Below, one piece after another: positions 44,753-53,346 of a stretch of DNA of 64,000 nucleotides. The position numbers and the translations under genes are program-made. Each line of letters starts with the position of its first letter. Positions within the stretch are counted from its first letter, which is position 1. The notes below the pieces were generated by a model. It was not told the DNA's origin. It saw only the letters and a program-made list of their open reading frames with translations, and did not search any database. The stretch lies in the NCBI RefSeq assembly GCF_014493765.1, contig NZ_JACTVJ010000006.1:372001-436000 (forward strand), written 5' to 3'. This stretch comes from Streptomyces polyasparticus. GTDB lineage: Bacteria > Actinomycetota > Actinomycetes > Streptomycetales > Streptomycetaceae.

Positions 44753-45385
44753 ATGCAGATCGCGATTCTCCTCTTCGACGAGTTCACCGCGCTCGACGCC
44801 GTCGGCCCGTACACCACACTCGGCCCGCTGCCCGGCGCCGAGACCGTGTTCGTCGCCGAACAGGCCGGGCCCGTGAGCGACGACAACGGGCGGCTCACCC
44901 TCGTCGCCCAGAAGTCCCTGGAGGAGGTGACGAGCCCGGACATCGTGATCGTGCCCGGCGGCCCTCATGTCCCGGTGGACAACAAAGCGATCCAGAACTG
45001 GCTGCGCCAGGTGGACGCCACCACGACCTGGACCACCTCGGTGTGCACGGGCTCACTGCTGCTCGGCGCCGCGGGCCTGCTGGAAGGCCGCCGGGCCACC
45101 TGCCACTGGCTCTACATGGACCAGTGCGCGTCCTACGGCGCCGAGACGACGGGGGAGCGGGTCGTCTTCGACGGCAAGTACGTCACCGCCGCCGGGGTCT
45201 CGTCCGGCATCGACATGGGTCTGACCCTCGCCGGCAGGATCGCCGGCGACGACCACGCCCGGTTCGTCCAGCTGATGACGGAGTACGACCCGCAGCCGCC
45301 CTACGACGCGGGTTCACCGGAGAAGGCCCCGGCGCATCTGGTGGAGATCATGCGCGCGGCGGCTCGGGACGCGGCATCCAGCTGA
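44753..45385 (+). CDS. DJ-1/PfpI family protein, isonitrile-hydratase-like (copy 2)
   Basis: 210 residues, a paralogue of the preceding gene with the same landmarks: TTSVCTGSLLLGAAGLLEGR, ERVVFDGKYVTAAGVSSGID and YDPQPPYDAGSPEKAP. The adjacent position and even conservation point to a gene duplication followed by divergence in the substrate segment (HWLYMDQCAS versus HWLALNFIRR). AGGGAGGG (44740-44747) is a strong ribosome-binding site. Its 3' end overlaps the convergent hydratase by 38 bases. Confidence 0.88.
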   Translation: MQIAILLFDEFTALDAVGPYTTLGPLPGAETVFVAEQAGPVSDDNGRLTLVAQKSLEEVTSPDIVIVPGGPHVPVDNKAIQNWLRQVDATTTWTTSVCTGSLLLGAAGLLEGRRATCHWLYMDQCASYGAETTGERVVFDGKYVTAAGVSSGIDMGLTLAGRIAGDDHARFVQLMTEYDPQPPYDAGSPEKAPAHLVEIMRAAARDAASS

Positions 45386-46124
45386 ACCGCGGCTCCCTGC
45401 GCTCCAGGAAGGCGGCGACACCCTCCGCGGTGTCGCCGCCCTCGCGCATCTGCGCGCTGAAGTGCTCCTCGCGGCCGGTCCGCCCGTCCGCGTACTCCTT
45501 CGCCGCCACCTGTGTGAGCAGCGACCTGGACGCCAGGACGCGCGCGAACTCCGCGACCCGCTTGTCGAGTTCGTCCTCCGGGTGCACCTCGTCCACGAGT
45601 CCGGTGCGCAGCGCGCGTGCGCTGTCGATCAACTCGCCCGAGAACAGCAGGTACTTGGCGGTCGCGGGCCCGACGAGATCGACCAGACGCCGGGTCGACG
45701 AGGCCGCGTAGACGATCCCCAGCTTGGCGGGTGTGATCCCGAACAGCGCGCTGTCGGTCACGAAGCGCAGATCGCAGGCGACCGCCAGCTGGCAGCCCCC
45801 GCCCACGCAGTGCCCCCGTACGGCCGCGAGCGTCGGCTTCGGAAACGCGGCGAGCGCCTCCTCGGCCCGTACGGCCAGCTCCCTCGCCTGATCGGCGGAC
45901 TCGACCAGACCCGAGATGTCGGCGCCCGCGCAGAACGTGGTGCCCGCACCGGTCAGCACGAGGACCCGAACCTCGGGGTCGGCGGCGAGCGCGTCGAGCA
46001 GCGGCGGCAGGGCGCGCCACATGGCGTTCGTCATGGCGTTGCGCTTGGCCGGATGCGTGATCACGACCGTGGCGACACCGTCGGCGACGGCATGGACGAG
46101 CTGGGGCAGGGGATCCGTGGACAT
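45348..46124 (-). CDS. Enoyl-CoA hydratase/isomerase family protein
   Basis: 258 residues from ATG 46124. Crotonase motifs: AGTTFCAGADISGL and VRGHCVGGGCQLAVACDLRF, with the acid region FGITPAKLGIVYAASSTRRL. The catalytic Glu positions are replaced in part (AKLGIVYAA), so activity may be isomerase-like. No other beta-oxidation gene is adjacent. The frame is open further upstream to 46337, antisense to the HdeD-like gene. Confidence 0.88.
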   Translation of the reverse strand: MSTDPLPQLVHAVADGVATVVITHPAKRNAMTNAMWRALPPLLDALAADPEVRVLVLTGAGTTFCAGADISGLVESADQARELAVRAEEALAAFPKPTLAAVRGHCVGGGCQLAVACDLRFVTDSALFGITPAKLGIVYAASSTRRLVDLVGPATAKYLLFSGELIDSARALRTGLVDEVHPEDELDKRVAEFARVLASRSLLTQVAAKEYADGRTGREEHFSAQMREGGDTAEGVAAFLERREPRFSWMPRPEPPRA

Positions 46125-46191
46125 GCGCCGGATGCTATCCGGACCCCCTGCTCGTACGATCGGACCAGGGGGCGCCCCCAGGGAGACGCCA

Positions 46192-46914
46192 ATGGCCACA
46201 CCGGAAGACGCAGCGGACAAGGAGCGGGGCCCGGAGCCCGAGCACACTTCCGGCCCTGCGCACCCGACCGAGACCGGCCCCGCACAGACCACCACCACCA
46301 GCGGCGGCGGCACACAGCTCAACGAACCCGGCCGCAAGATGCACCGCAGCCTGGGCCTGATGACGGCGCTCGGCGCGATTCTCGTGCTCGGCGGATTCGT
46401 CGGCCTGATCTACACGGGCGTCGCCACGCTCACCTCGATGCTGCTCTTCGGCTGGCTGCTCCTGATCGGCGGCCTGGTCGGCCTGGTGCAGTCGCTGCAG
46501 ATGCGCGGCTCCAACTTCTTCTGGCTGGGTGTGGTGGTCGCCGCCCTGAACATCGCGGCCGGTGTCGTCGTCATCCGCCATCCGCAGGGCACGGCCGAGG
46601 CCCTGACCATGTTCGCCGCACTGCTGTTCCTGACCGGCGGTGTGTTCCGCCTGGTGGGCAGCGTCGTGGTGCGCGGTCCGCAGTTCGGACTGACGCTGGT
46701 GCAGGGCGCGTTCGGCCTGCTGCTCGGCGTTCTGATCCTTTTCGAATGGCCCGGCAGCAGTCTGTATGTGATCGGCTGCTTCTTCTCCCTGGCCCTGCTC
46801 TTCGACGGTCTCGGCCTGGTCGCGATGGGGCTTGCAGGTCGCCGGATCGTCAAGCTGGTAAGCGGAGTTGAGGACTCCGAGGCTCCCAAACCCCCTGAAT
46901 CCCCGACAGCTTGA
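46192..46914 (+). CDS. HdeD family (DUF308) membrane protein
   Basis: 240 residues. A disordered Pro/Thr/Glu-rich N-terminus (1-48) precedes six predicted membrane segments arranged as three hairpin repeats (GLMTALGAILVLGGFVGLIY; WLGVVVAALNIAAGVVVIRH). HdeD proteins are linked to acid resistance in enterobacteria; in actinobacteria their role is unknown. AGGGAGA precedes the start. Confidence 0.88.
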   Translation: MATPEDAADKERGPEPEHTSGPAHPTETGPAQTTTTSGGGTQLNEPGRKMHRSLGLMTALGAILVLGGFVGLIYTGVATLTSMLLFGWLLLIGGLVGLVQSLQMRGSNFFWLGVVVAALNIAAGVVVIRHPQGTAEALTMFAALLFLTGGVFRLVGSVVVRGPQFGLTLVQGAFGLLLGVLILFEWPGSSLYVIGCFFSLALLFDGLGLVAMGLAGRRIVKLVSGVEDSEAPKPPESPTA

Positions 46915-47081
46915 AGTCAGAACAAGAAGCACACGAAGCAGTCGCTCAACTGACGCTGTCATACGCACACGGTCAAATACCGTCGATACGTGATGAGTTC
47001 CGGTCACCGATGCGGTACGGACCAAAACCTTCCCAAACTCGAAGGGTGGTGACAATCGAGCGTGAGGGCGGCGACCGGAAG

Positions 47082-47582
47082 ATGCGCGAATACGGCAGGG
47101 TGCCCCCCGACCGACCAACGGCCGGGCCGCTGCCGTACGAGGGGGTCTGGAGATTCACCGCTCCGTCCGTGGACGCCTCTGTGCCGCAGGCCCGCCGGGC
47201 GGTCCGTGAACTCCTCGCCCGCCAGGGCGTCCCGGCCGCCGACGACACCGTCCAGGGCCTGCTCCTGATCGTCTCCGAGCTGGTCACCAACGTCGTACGG
47301 CATGCGGCGCTGCTCTCGCCGATGCTCGCGGTCGAGGTGGCCGTGGGCGCCGAGTGGGTGCGGGTCTCGGTGGAGGACAACCACCCGTACCGCCCCAAGG
47401 CCCTGGAGGCCGATCAGGGGCAGACGGGCGGCCGCGGACTGCTGCTCGTCCGCGAGATCACCAGGGAGGCCGGCGGTGCCTGCGATGCGGAGCACACCGC
47501 GAGCGGCGGCAAGGTGATCTGGGCCGCCCTGCCGCTCAAGCCGGCGGTCACCACCCCGCGTTGGGACCCGTCAGCTCTTTGA
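47082..47582 (+). CDS. HATPase-domain anti-sigma-like protein (RsbW type)
   Basis: 166 residues if translation starts at ATG 47082; ATG 47010 and a TTG at 46911 are in-frame alternatives. The ATP-binding fold motifs are LIVSELVTNVVRHA (N box), VEDNHPYRP (G1-like) and GGRGLLLVREI (G2). Such small stand-alone kinases in Streptomyces usually bind anti-anti-sigma partners. No partner gene is adjacent. Its last 35 bases overlap the convergent idi gene. Confidence 0.82.
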   Translation: MREYGRVPPDRPTAGPLPYEGVWRFTAPSVDASVPQARRAVRELLARQGVPAADDTVQGLLLIVSELVTNVVRHAALLSPMLAVEVAVGAEWVRVSVEDNHPYRPKALEADQGQTGGRGLLLVREITREAGGACDAEHTASGGKVIWAALPLKPAVTTPRWDPSAL

Positions 47583-48141
47583 TCGCCGGGCGTGCGGCAT
47601 CGAGCACGGTCATGAACCAGGCGGAGAACGGACCCTGCTCGTGCCGCACAAGGAGCTCCTCGGGCGTCACGAAGGCCGTCTCGCCCACCTCTTCGGGGTC
47701 CGGGCGCAGCGGCGACTGCACCATCCCGACGAACAGATGGTTGAACTCCTGCTCCACCAGGCCCGATGCGGGATCCGGATGGTTGTAGCGCACGGTGCCC
47801 GCCTCGGCCATCAGGGACGGCGAGACCCCGAGCTCCTCGGACACGCGCCGGGCGGCCGCCGCGAACGGCGCTTCGCCCGGATACGGGTGCCCGCAGCAGG
47901 TGTTGGACCAGACACCGGGGGAGTGGTACTTGCCGAGCGCCCGGCGCTGCAGGAGCAGCCGGCCCTGCTCGTCGAAGAGGAAGACGGAGAACGCCCGGTG
48001 CAGCCGACCGGGCGCCTGGTGCGCGGAAAGCTTCTCCGCCGTGCCGATGGTGGTGCCGTCCTCGTCGACCAGTTCGAGCAGGATCGCTTCCGCGGCGCCG
48101 TTCTGAGAACTGTTCGCCGCGGTGGCTGGGGTGATCGGCAT
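47548..48141 (-). CDS. idi: Isopentenyl-diphosphate delta-isomerase, type I
   Basis: 197 residues from ATG 48141, preferred over ATG 48147 for its spacing to GAAAGGA. The NUDIX fold shows HRAFSVFLFDEQGRLLLQRR, the metal/catalytic Cys in WSNTCCGHP, RRVSEELGV and the acid in LVEQEFNHLFVG. It interconverts IPP and DMAPP, feeding the hopanoid operon about 10 kb downstream. From memory, the S. coelicolor counterpart (SCO6750) has the same relation to its hopanoid cluster. Confidence 0.95.
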   Translation of the reverse strand: MPITPATAANSSQNGAAEAILLELVDEDGTTIGTAEKLSAHQAPGRLHRAFSVFLFDEQGRLLLQRRALGKYHSPGVWSNTCCGHPYPGEAPFAAAARRVSEELGVSPSLMAEAGTVRYNHPDPASGLVEQEFNHLFVGMVQSPLRPDPEEVGETAFVTPEELLVRHEQGPFSAWFMTVLDAARPAIKELTGPNAGW

Positions 48142-48274
48142 AACCATCCTTTCGGGTCGAAGCCTTCAGTTTGCCGCACGCCTGGGCGCACCGGGCACCG
48201 CCGCTCCGCGACGGCAGGCTGAGTGGAGGCTGGTTGTGTGGACGCTGACGCCCCCGCACCCCCGCACGGTTGCC

Positions 48275-48796
48275 TCAGACTCCGAAAGCCGCCGGGTAGC
48301 GGATCGTCCCCGAAGGAACCGGCCCCTCGTTCTCGAAGACCATCGCCATCATGGCCTCGTCCGGCACCTCGAAGCCCGGCCGGACCCCGAATTCCGATGC
48401 CCGCGTGAATCCGAAGCGCGGGTAGTACTCGGGGTGCCCGAGGACCGTGATCAGCCGCTCCTGCCCCCGGGCGCGGGCCGCATCGACGACCGCCTCGATC
48501 ACCGCGCTGCCCGCACCCTGCCGCTGGTACTTGGGCAGCGTGGCCACCGGCGCGAGCACCAGGGCCGGCTGCTCGTCGACGAGGCAGCGGGTGATCAGGG
48601 CATACGCGGCCAGCTCGCCGTCCGGCGTCTCGGCCACGTACGAAAGACCCTCGATCCACGCCTGCTCGTCCCTGCGCAGGGCGTCCACCAGGTCAGCCTC
48701 CATCGCGGTCTCGAAGGCGGCGGCGTTCAGCGCGTGCACCGCCTCGCGGTCCGCGGGCCGCTCCGGCCGTACGACCCAGTCCTGGTCCTTGCTCAT
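48275..48796 (-). CDS. GNAT family N-acetyltransferase
   Basis: 173 residues from ATG 48796. The acetyl-CoA motif reads LPKYQRQGAGSAVIEAVVDA, followed by ITVLGHPEYYPRFGFTRASE, which marks the YhbS-like subgroup. The substrate is unknown. The open frame runs upstream to 49183, antisense to the DUF1801 gene. Confidence 0.9.
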   Translation of the reverse strand: MSKDQDWVVRPERPADREAVHALNAAAFETAMEADLVDALRRDEQAWIEGLSYVAETPDGELAAYALITRCLVDEQPALVLAPVATLPKYQRQGAGSAVIEAVVDAARARGQERLITVLGHPEYYPRFGFTRASEFGVRPGFEVPDEAMMAMVFENEGPVPSGTIRYPAAFGV

Positions 48797-48938
48797 CCGT
48801 GTTTCTCCTCGTCCTGGCGCGGGACCGCTCGGCCCCTTGTCCATCTCTCCATGATCAAGCAGTTTTGAAGAAGCCACCGCCCCCCTGTGGTTCCTAGCCT
48901 GGAACCACAGACGCCGCCCCGCAGCGAAAGGCACTCCG

Positions 48939-49427
48939 ATGGCCACCGCGAAGAAGACCACCGCCAGGACCACCACGGCCGCCGCCAAGAAGACCGCGGC
49001 CAAGAAGACCCCCGCGAAGTCGTACGACGGCTTCTCGGAGGAGGAGCGCGCGGCCATGAAGGAGCGCGCCAAGGAGCTCAAGGCCGCCGAGAAGGCGGAT
49101 CCCGAGGGCGTCGTGCGCGGCAAGATCGAGGAGATGACCGGCAGCGACCGGGTCATCGCCGAGCGGCTGCACGAGATCATCAAGGAGAACGGCCCCGAGC
49201 TGATCCCGCGGACCTACTACGGCATGCCCGCGTACGCGAAGAACGGCAAGGTCCTCTGCTTCATCACGCCCGCCGCGAAGTTCAAGGTGCGCTACCTCAC
49301 GCTCGGCTTCGAGCAGGTCGCCAACCTGGACGAGGGCACGATGTGGCCCACGTCCTTCGCCATCACCGAGCTCACGCCCGAGGTCGAGAAGCGCGTCGCC
49401 GAGCTGGTGCGCCGAGCCGTCTCCTGA
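48939..49427 (+). CDS. DUF1801 protein with histone-like N-terminal tail
   Basis: 162 residues. The C-terminal DUF1801 (YdhG/Fra-like) domain is about 85-160 (IPRTYYGMPAYAKNGKVLCF; KVRYLTLGFEQVANL). The N-terminal 27 residues are a Lys/Ala/Thr-rich tail (KKTTARTTTAAAKKTAAKKT), like the tails of histone H1-type and HupS proteins, and could bind DNA or RNA. A charged helix (30-60) links them. Function unknown. Confidence 0.85.
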   Translation: MATAKKTTARTTTAAAKKTAAKKTPAKSYDGFSEEERAAMKERAKELKAAEKADPEGVVRGKIEEMTGSDRVIAERLHEIIKENGPELIPRTYYGMPAYAKNGKVLCFITPAAKFKVRYLTLGFEQVANLDEGTMWPTSFAITELTPEVEKRVAELVRRAVS

Positions 49428-49448
49428 CCGCACCGCACCTGGGGTGCC

Positions 49449-50384
49449 TCAGTGGCAGACCTTCGCTTCGTGGTCCGCGTGCCCGCCCGGCTCCAGCTGG
49501 AACGTGCAGTGCTCCACGTCGAAGTGGTCACCGAGGCACCCCTGCAGATCGTGCAGCAGCTTCTCGTGGCCGATCGAGTCCAGCATCTCCGCGCTGACCA
49601 CGACATGGGCCGAGAGCACCGGCATGCCGGACGTGATGGTCCAGGCGTGCAGATCGTGGACGTCCTCGACGCCCGGCAGCGCCAGTATGTGCGAGCGGAC
49701 CTCTTCCATGTCGACGCCCTTGGGCGCCGACTCCAGCAGCACGTTGAGCGTCTCGCGCAGCAGCTTGACGGTGCGCGGCACGATCATCAGGCCGATCAGG
49801 ATGGAGGCGATCGGGTCGGCGGCCGTCCAGCCCGTGAGCAGGATGATCAGGGCCGAGACGATCACCGTGGCCGAACCGAGCGCGTCCGCGAGCACCTCCA
49901 GGAAAGCCCCGCGTACGTTCAGGCTCTCCTTCTGTCCGCCCATGAGCAGCGACAGCGAGATGACATTCGCGACCAGGCCGATCACACCGAAGACGATGGC
50001 GAGACCGCCGTCGGTGTCGGCCGGGGTGAAGAACCGCTCGACCGCCTCGTACAGGACGAAGCCGCCGACGCCGAGCAGCAGCAGACAGTTGGCGAGCGCG
50101 GCCAGGATCTCGGCGCGGGCGTAGCCGAACGTGCGGTTGACGCTCGCGGGGCGGTTGGCGAAGTGGATGGCCAGCAGGGCCATGCCGAGACCGAGGGCGT
50201 CGGTCGCCATGTGGGCCGCGTCGGCCACCAGGGCGAGCGAGTTCGCCGCGATGCCGCCGATGATCTGGACGACCATGATGCCGAGCGTGATGCACAGCGC
50301 GATGCGCAGCCGCCCCATATGTGCGGCGGACACCGTGCCACCCGAATCGGTGCCCGTGTGCCCGTGGTCGTGCCCGGCTCCCAT
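49449..50384 (-). CDS. Cation diffusion facilitator (CDF) metal exporter
   Basis: 311 residues from ATG 50384, placed behind GGAGGG; the ATG at 50402 lacks a site. A His-rich N-terminus (AGHDHGHTG) precedes six membrane segments. The metal site is ALVADAAHMATDALGLGMAL in segment 2 and EVLADALGSATVI in segment 5. A cytoplasmic MTP domain follows (VEDVHDLHAWTITSGMPVLS). It probably exports zinc or a similar ion. Confidence 0.93.
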   Translation of the reverse strand: MGAGHDHGHTGTDSGGTVSAAHMGRLRIALCITLGIMVVQIIGGIAANSLALVADAAHMATDALGLGMALLAIHFANRPASVNRTFGYARAEILAALANCLLLLGVGGFVLYEAVERFFTPADTDGGLAIVFGVIGLVANVISLSLLMGGQKESLNVRGAFLEVLADALGSATVIVSALIILLTGWTAADPIASILIGLMIVPRTVKLLRETLNVLLESAPKGVDMEEVRSHILALPGVEDVHDLHAWTITSGMPVLSAHVVVSAEMLDSIGHEKLLHDLQGCLGDHFDVEHCTFQLEPGGHADHEAKVCH

Positions 50385-50794
50385 TGGCCCTCCTTCGTTC
50401 ATCGTCCTCGGACGTGCGTACGTGGCGCAGGCTCTCGAAGCGAGCCGGCGATCACAGTGAACTACGGGTGGGGGGTATATGGCAACGCTGCATTGAACAC
50501 CGTTGTCATGTGCCCTGACCTGCGCAAACGCTCTGCAGGTCAGAGGCTTGCGAGGGTCCGGGCGGGGTCACTGTGCACGCGGCGCGGTTTGTGAGTTGCG
50601 GGCCGCATAAAGGAAGATGAACACGGCGGCGGCATCTCCGCAGGCTGCCATGATCATGCCGTGAACGGGCGGTGAACGGCCGCTTCCATTCATCCGATAA
50701 CCTCAGCCGACGTGCCGCCCGGCCCGCCGGTCCGGTGGTCCCCACCTGCACGCCTCCGGCGCCGATGCGCCGGCCCCCCAAGGAGTGAGTTCGT
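50385..50794. other. Long divergent intergenic region with inverted repeats
   Basis: 410 bases without a gene. ATGGCAACG (50479-50487) is nearly mirrored by CGTTGTCAT (50501-50509). TGACCTGC (50516-50523) pairs with GCAGGTCA (50535-50542) as an 8-pair hairpin. CATGATCATG (50649-50658) is a palindrome. These are candidate operators for the CDF gene and the CDP-alcohol operon. No small ORF with a credible start was seen. Confidence 0.5.
50780..50785 (+). promoter_or_regulatory. Ribosome-binding site that implies a CTG start
   Basis: AAGGAG lies nine bases before CTG 50795. An in-frame TGA at 50786-50788 rules out any earlier start. The next standard start (GTG 50873) would cut off a sensible N-terminal strand (TAILTGSPVP). 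Confidence 0.65.
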
Positions 50795-52612
50795 CTGTCG
50801 ACCGCCATCCTCACCGGCTCGCCGGTCCCCGGCTCGTCGCTCGAAGGCGATCTGCGGGCCCTGGGTTTCGACGTGCGGACCGCGCCGGCGCCGGCTGACA
50901 CCGCCGCGCTGCTCGACGCCGTACCGGCCGACCAGCGGGTCGCGCTCGTCGACGCGGGCTTCGTCGGCCACCGGCACGCGCTGCGCCTCGGCCTGACCGA
51001 CCCGCGCTTCGCCGCCTCGGCCCTGCCCGGCGCCCTCTCCGTACTGCCCGCCGCCCGTGCCGCCCTCGGCCGGGCGTTGCGGGCGTCCGAAGGAACGGGC
51101 GGCGACACCGTCGTACGGGTGGACGCGCTCGCCGACCGGGTCGCCGCGGCCCTCGAAGCGGACGGCACCGACGTGCACCGCCCCGAGCTCGGCGCCCTGG
51201 TCGCCACGGTCCCGGCCGACCCGCAGGCGCGCAACGAGGCCCGGCAGGCCGTCGCCTCCGTCGACGAGGAGGCCATCCGCCTCCGTACCGCCGTGAAGTC
51301 CCGCGACGGGTTCTTCACCACCCACTTCATCAGCCCGTACTCGCGCTACATCGCCCGCTGGTGCGCCCGCCGCGGCCTCACGCCGAACCAGGTGACCACG
51401 GCCTCGCTGATCACCGCGCTGATCGCGGCCGGCTGCGCCGCGACCGGTGAACGCTGGGGCTTCGTCGCGGCCGGTGTGCTGCTGATCTTCTCGTTCGTCC
51501 TGGACTGCACCGACGGGCAGCTCGCCCGCTACTCGCTGCAGTACTCGACGATGGGCGCCTGGCTCGACGCCACCTTCGACCGCGCCAAGGAGTACGCCTA
51601 TTACGCGGGTCTCGCCCTCGGCGCGGCCAACGCGAACGGCGATGACGTATGGGCCCTCGCGCTCGGCGCGATGATCCTGCAGACCTGCCGGCACGTGGTC
51701 GACTTCTCGTTCAACGAGGCCAACCACGACGCCACCGCCAACACCAGCCCCACCGCCGCGCTCTCCGACAAGCTCGACAGCGTCGGCTGGACGGTGTGGC
51801 TGCGGCGCATGATCGTGCTGCCGATCGGTGAGCGCTGGGCGCTGATAGCGGTCCTCACCGCGGTGACCACCCCGCGGATCACCTTCGTGGTGCTCCTGAT
51901 CGGGTGCGCGTTCGCCGCGCTCTACACGACGGCCGGCCGTGTGCTGCGGTCGCTGACGCGCAAGGCCGAGCGGACGGACCGCGCCGCGCGCGCCCTGGTG
52001 GACCTCGCGGACAACGGTCCCGTCGCCGCGTACCTCGGCGGCAGTCTGCCCGGCCGCGGGCGCAGGCTCGGCGGCTTCCTCGCCCCGGTGGTCGCACTGC
52101 TCGCCGTCGCGGGCATCCTGAACGCGGCGGCGTCCGAGTACGGCACCTGGGGCCTCATCGCGTCCGCCGCCTGGTACGCGGTCCTCAGCGGCTTCGCCGT
52201 CAGCTCGCCCCTCAAGGGCCCCCTCGACTGGCTGGTCCCGCCCCTGTTCCGCGCCGGCGAGTACCTCACGGTCCTCGTCCTCGCCGCCAAGGCGGACGTC
52301 AGCGGCGCCCTGCCGGCGGCATTCGGCCTGGTGAGCGCGGTCGCCTACCATCACTACGACACGGTGTACCGCATACGCGGAGGCACCGGTGCGCCCCCGA
52401 ACTGGCTCGTACGAGCGATCGGCGGGCAAGAGGGCAGGACGCTCGTGGTCGCCGTCGCGGCCGCGCTTCTTTCCCCGCAGGACTTCACGGTCGCGCTCAC
52501 GGTGCTCGCCGTGGCCGTGGCCTTGGTGGTGCTCGTCGAGAGCATCCGCTTCTGGGTGATCGCCGCACGTCAGGGCGCACCCGCCGTACACGACGAAGGA
52601 GAACCCGCATGA
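50795..52612 (+). CDS. CDP-alcohol phosphatidyltransferase with extra N-terminal domain
   Basis: 605 residues from a probable CTG start. The CDP-alcohol motif is complete: Asp237, Asp240-Gly241, Ala244-Arg245, Gly254, Asp258 and Asp262. Before it lies a roughly 165-residue soluble region ending ARNEARQAVASVDEEAIRLR and then TAVKSRDGFFTTHFISPYSR. That junction resembles the one in bifunctional IPCT-DIPP synthases, so the N-terminus may be a degenerate cytidylyltransferase-like domain. Several membrane segments follow the motif. It overlaps the cytidylyltransferase gene by four bases. The likely reaction is transfer of a phospho-alcohol from CDP to a membrane acceptor. Confidence 0.85.
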   Translation: MSTAILTGSPVPGSSLEGDLRALGFDVRTAPAPADTAALLDAVPADQRVALVDAGFVGHRHALRLGLTDPRFAASALPGALSVLPAARAALGRALRASEGTGGDTVVRVDALADRVAAALEADGTDVHRPELGALVATVPADPQARNEARQAVASVDEEAIRLRTAVKSRDGFFTTHFISPYSRYIARWCARRGLTPNQVTTASLITALIAAGCAATGERWGFVAAGVLLIFSFVLDCTDGQLARYSLQYSTMGAWLDATFDRAKEYAYYAGLALGAANANGDDVWALALGAMILQTCRHVVDFSFNEANHDATANTSPTAALSDKLDSVGWTVWLRRMIVLPIGERWALIAVLTAVTTPRITFVVLLIGCAFAALYTTAGRVLRSLTRKAERTDRAARALVDLADNGPVAAYLGGSLPGRGRRLGGFLAPVVALLAVAGILNAAASEYGTWGLIASAAWYAVLSGFAVSSPLKGPLDWLVPPLFRAGEYLTVLVLAAKADVSGALPAAFGLVSAVAYHHYDTVYRIRGGTGAPPNWLVRAIGGQEGRTLVVAVAAALLSPQDFTVALTVLAVAVALVVLVESIRFWVIAARQGAPAVHDEGEPA

Positions 52613-53346
52613 TCGGCCTCGTCCTTGCGGCAGGCGCCGGACGGCGTCTGCGTCCGTACACGGACACCCTGCCCAAGGCGCTGGTGCCTGTCGATGGTGA
52701 GACCACCATCCTCGATTTGACCCTTGGCAACTTCGCCGAGATCGGTCTCACCGAGGTCGCGATCATCGTGGGCTACAAGAAGGAGGCCGTCTACGAGCGC
52801 AAGGCGGCGCTCGAGGCGAAGTACGGCCTGAAGATCACGCTGATCGACAACGACAAGGCCGAGGAGTGGAACAACGCCTACTCCCTGTGGTGCGGCCGTG
52901 ACGCGATCAAGCACGACGTGATCCTCGCCAACGGCGACACCGTGCACCCGGTCTCCGTCGAGCACACGCTGCTCGCCGCCCGCGGCAACGGCAAGAAGAT
53001 CATCCTCGCCGTCGACACGGTGAAGTCCCTCGCGGACGAGGAGATGAAGGTCGTCGTCGACCCCGAGAAGGGGATGACGAAGATCACCAAGCTGATGGAC
53101 CCGGCGGAGGCCTCCGGCGAGTACATCGGCGTCACCCTCATCGAGGGCGAGGCCGCCGACGAGCTGGCCGACGCCCTCAAGACGGTCTTCGACGCCGACC
53201 CGCAGCAGTTCTACGAGCACGGCTACCAGGAGCTCGTGAACCGCGGCTTCCGGATCGACGTGGCCCCCATCGGTGACGTCAAGTGGGTCGAGATCGACAA
53301 CCACGAGGACCTCGCCAAGGGCAGGGAGATCGCGTGCCAGTACTGA
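52609..53346 (+). CDS. LicC-like CTP:phosphoalcohol cytidylyltransferase
   Basis: 245 residues. The nucleotide-binding start is GLVLAAGAGRRLRPYTDTLP, followed by KALVPVDG. NDKAEEWNNAYSLWCGRDAI and LANGDTVHP supply the family's active-site region, as in phosphocholine cytidylyltransferases. Product: a CDP-alcohol. It overlaps both neighbours (4 and 13 bases), so it is co-translated with a CDP-alcohol user and with a polyol-phosphate-forming dehydrogenase. Confidence 0.88.
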   Translation: MIGLVLAAGAGRRLRPYTDTLPKALVPVDGETTILDLTLGNFAEIGLTEVAIIVGYKKEAVYERKAALEAKYGLKITLIDNDKAEEWNNAYSLWCGRDAIKHDVILANGDTVHPVSVEHTLLAARGNGKKIILAVDTVKSLADEEMKVVVDPEKGMTKITKLMDPAEASGEYIGVTLIEGEAADELADALKTVFDADPQQFYEHGYQELVNRGFRIDVAPIGDVKWVEIDNHEDLAKGREIACQY

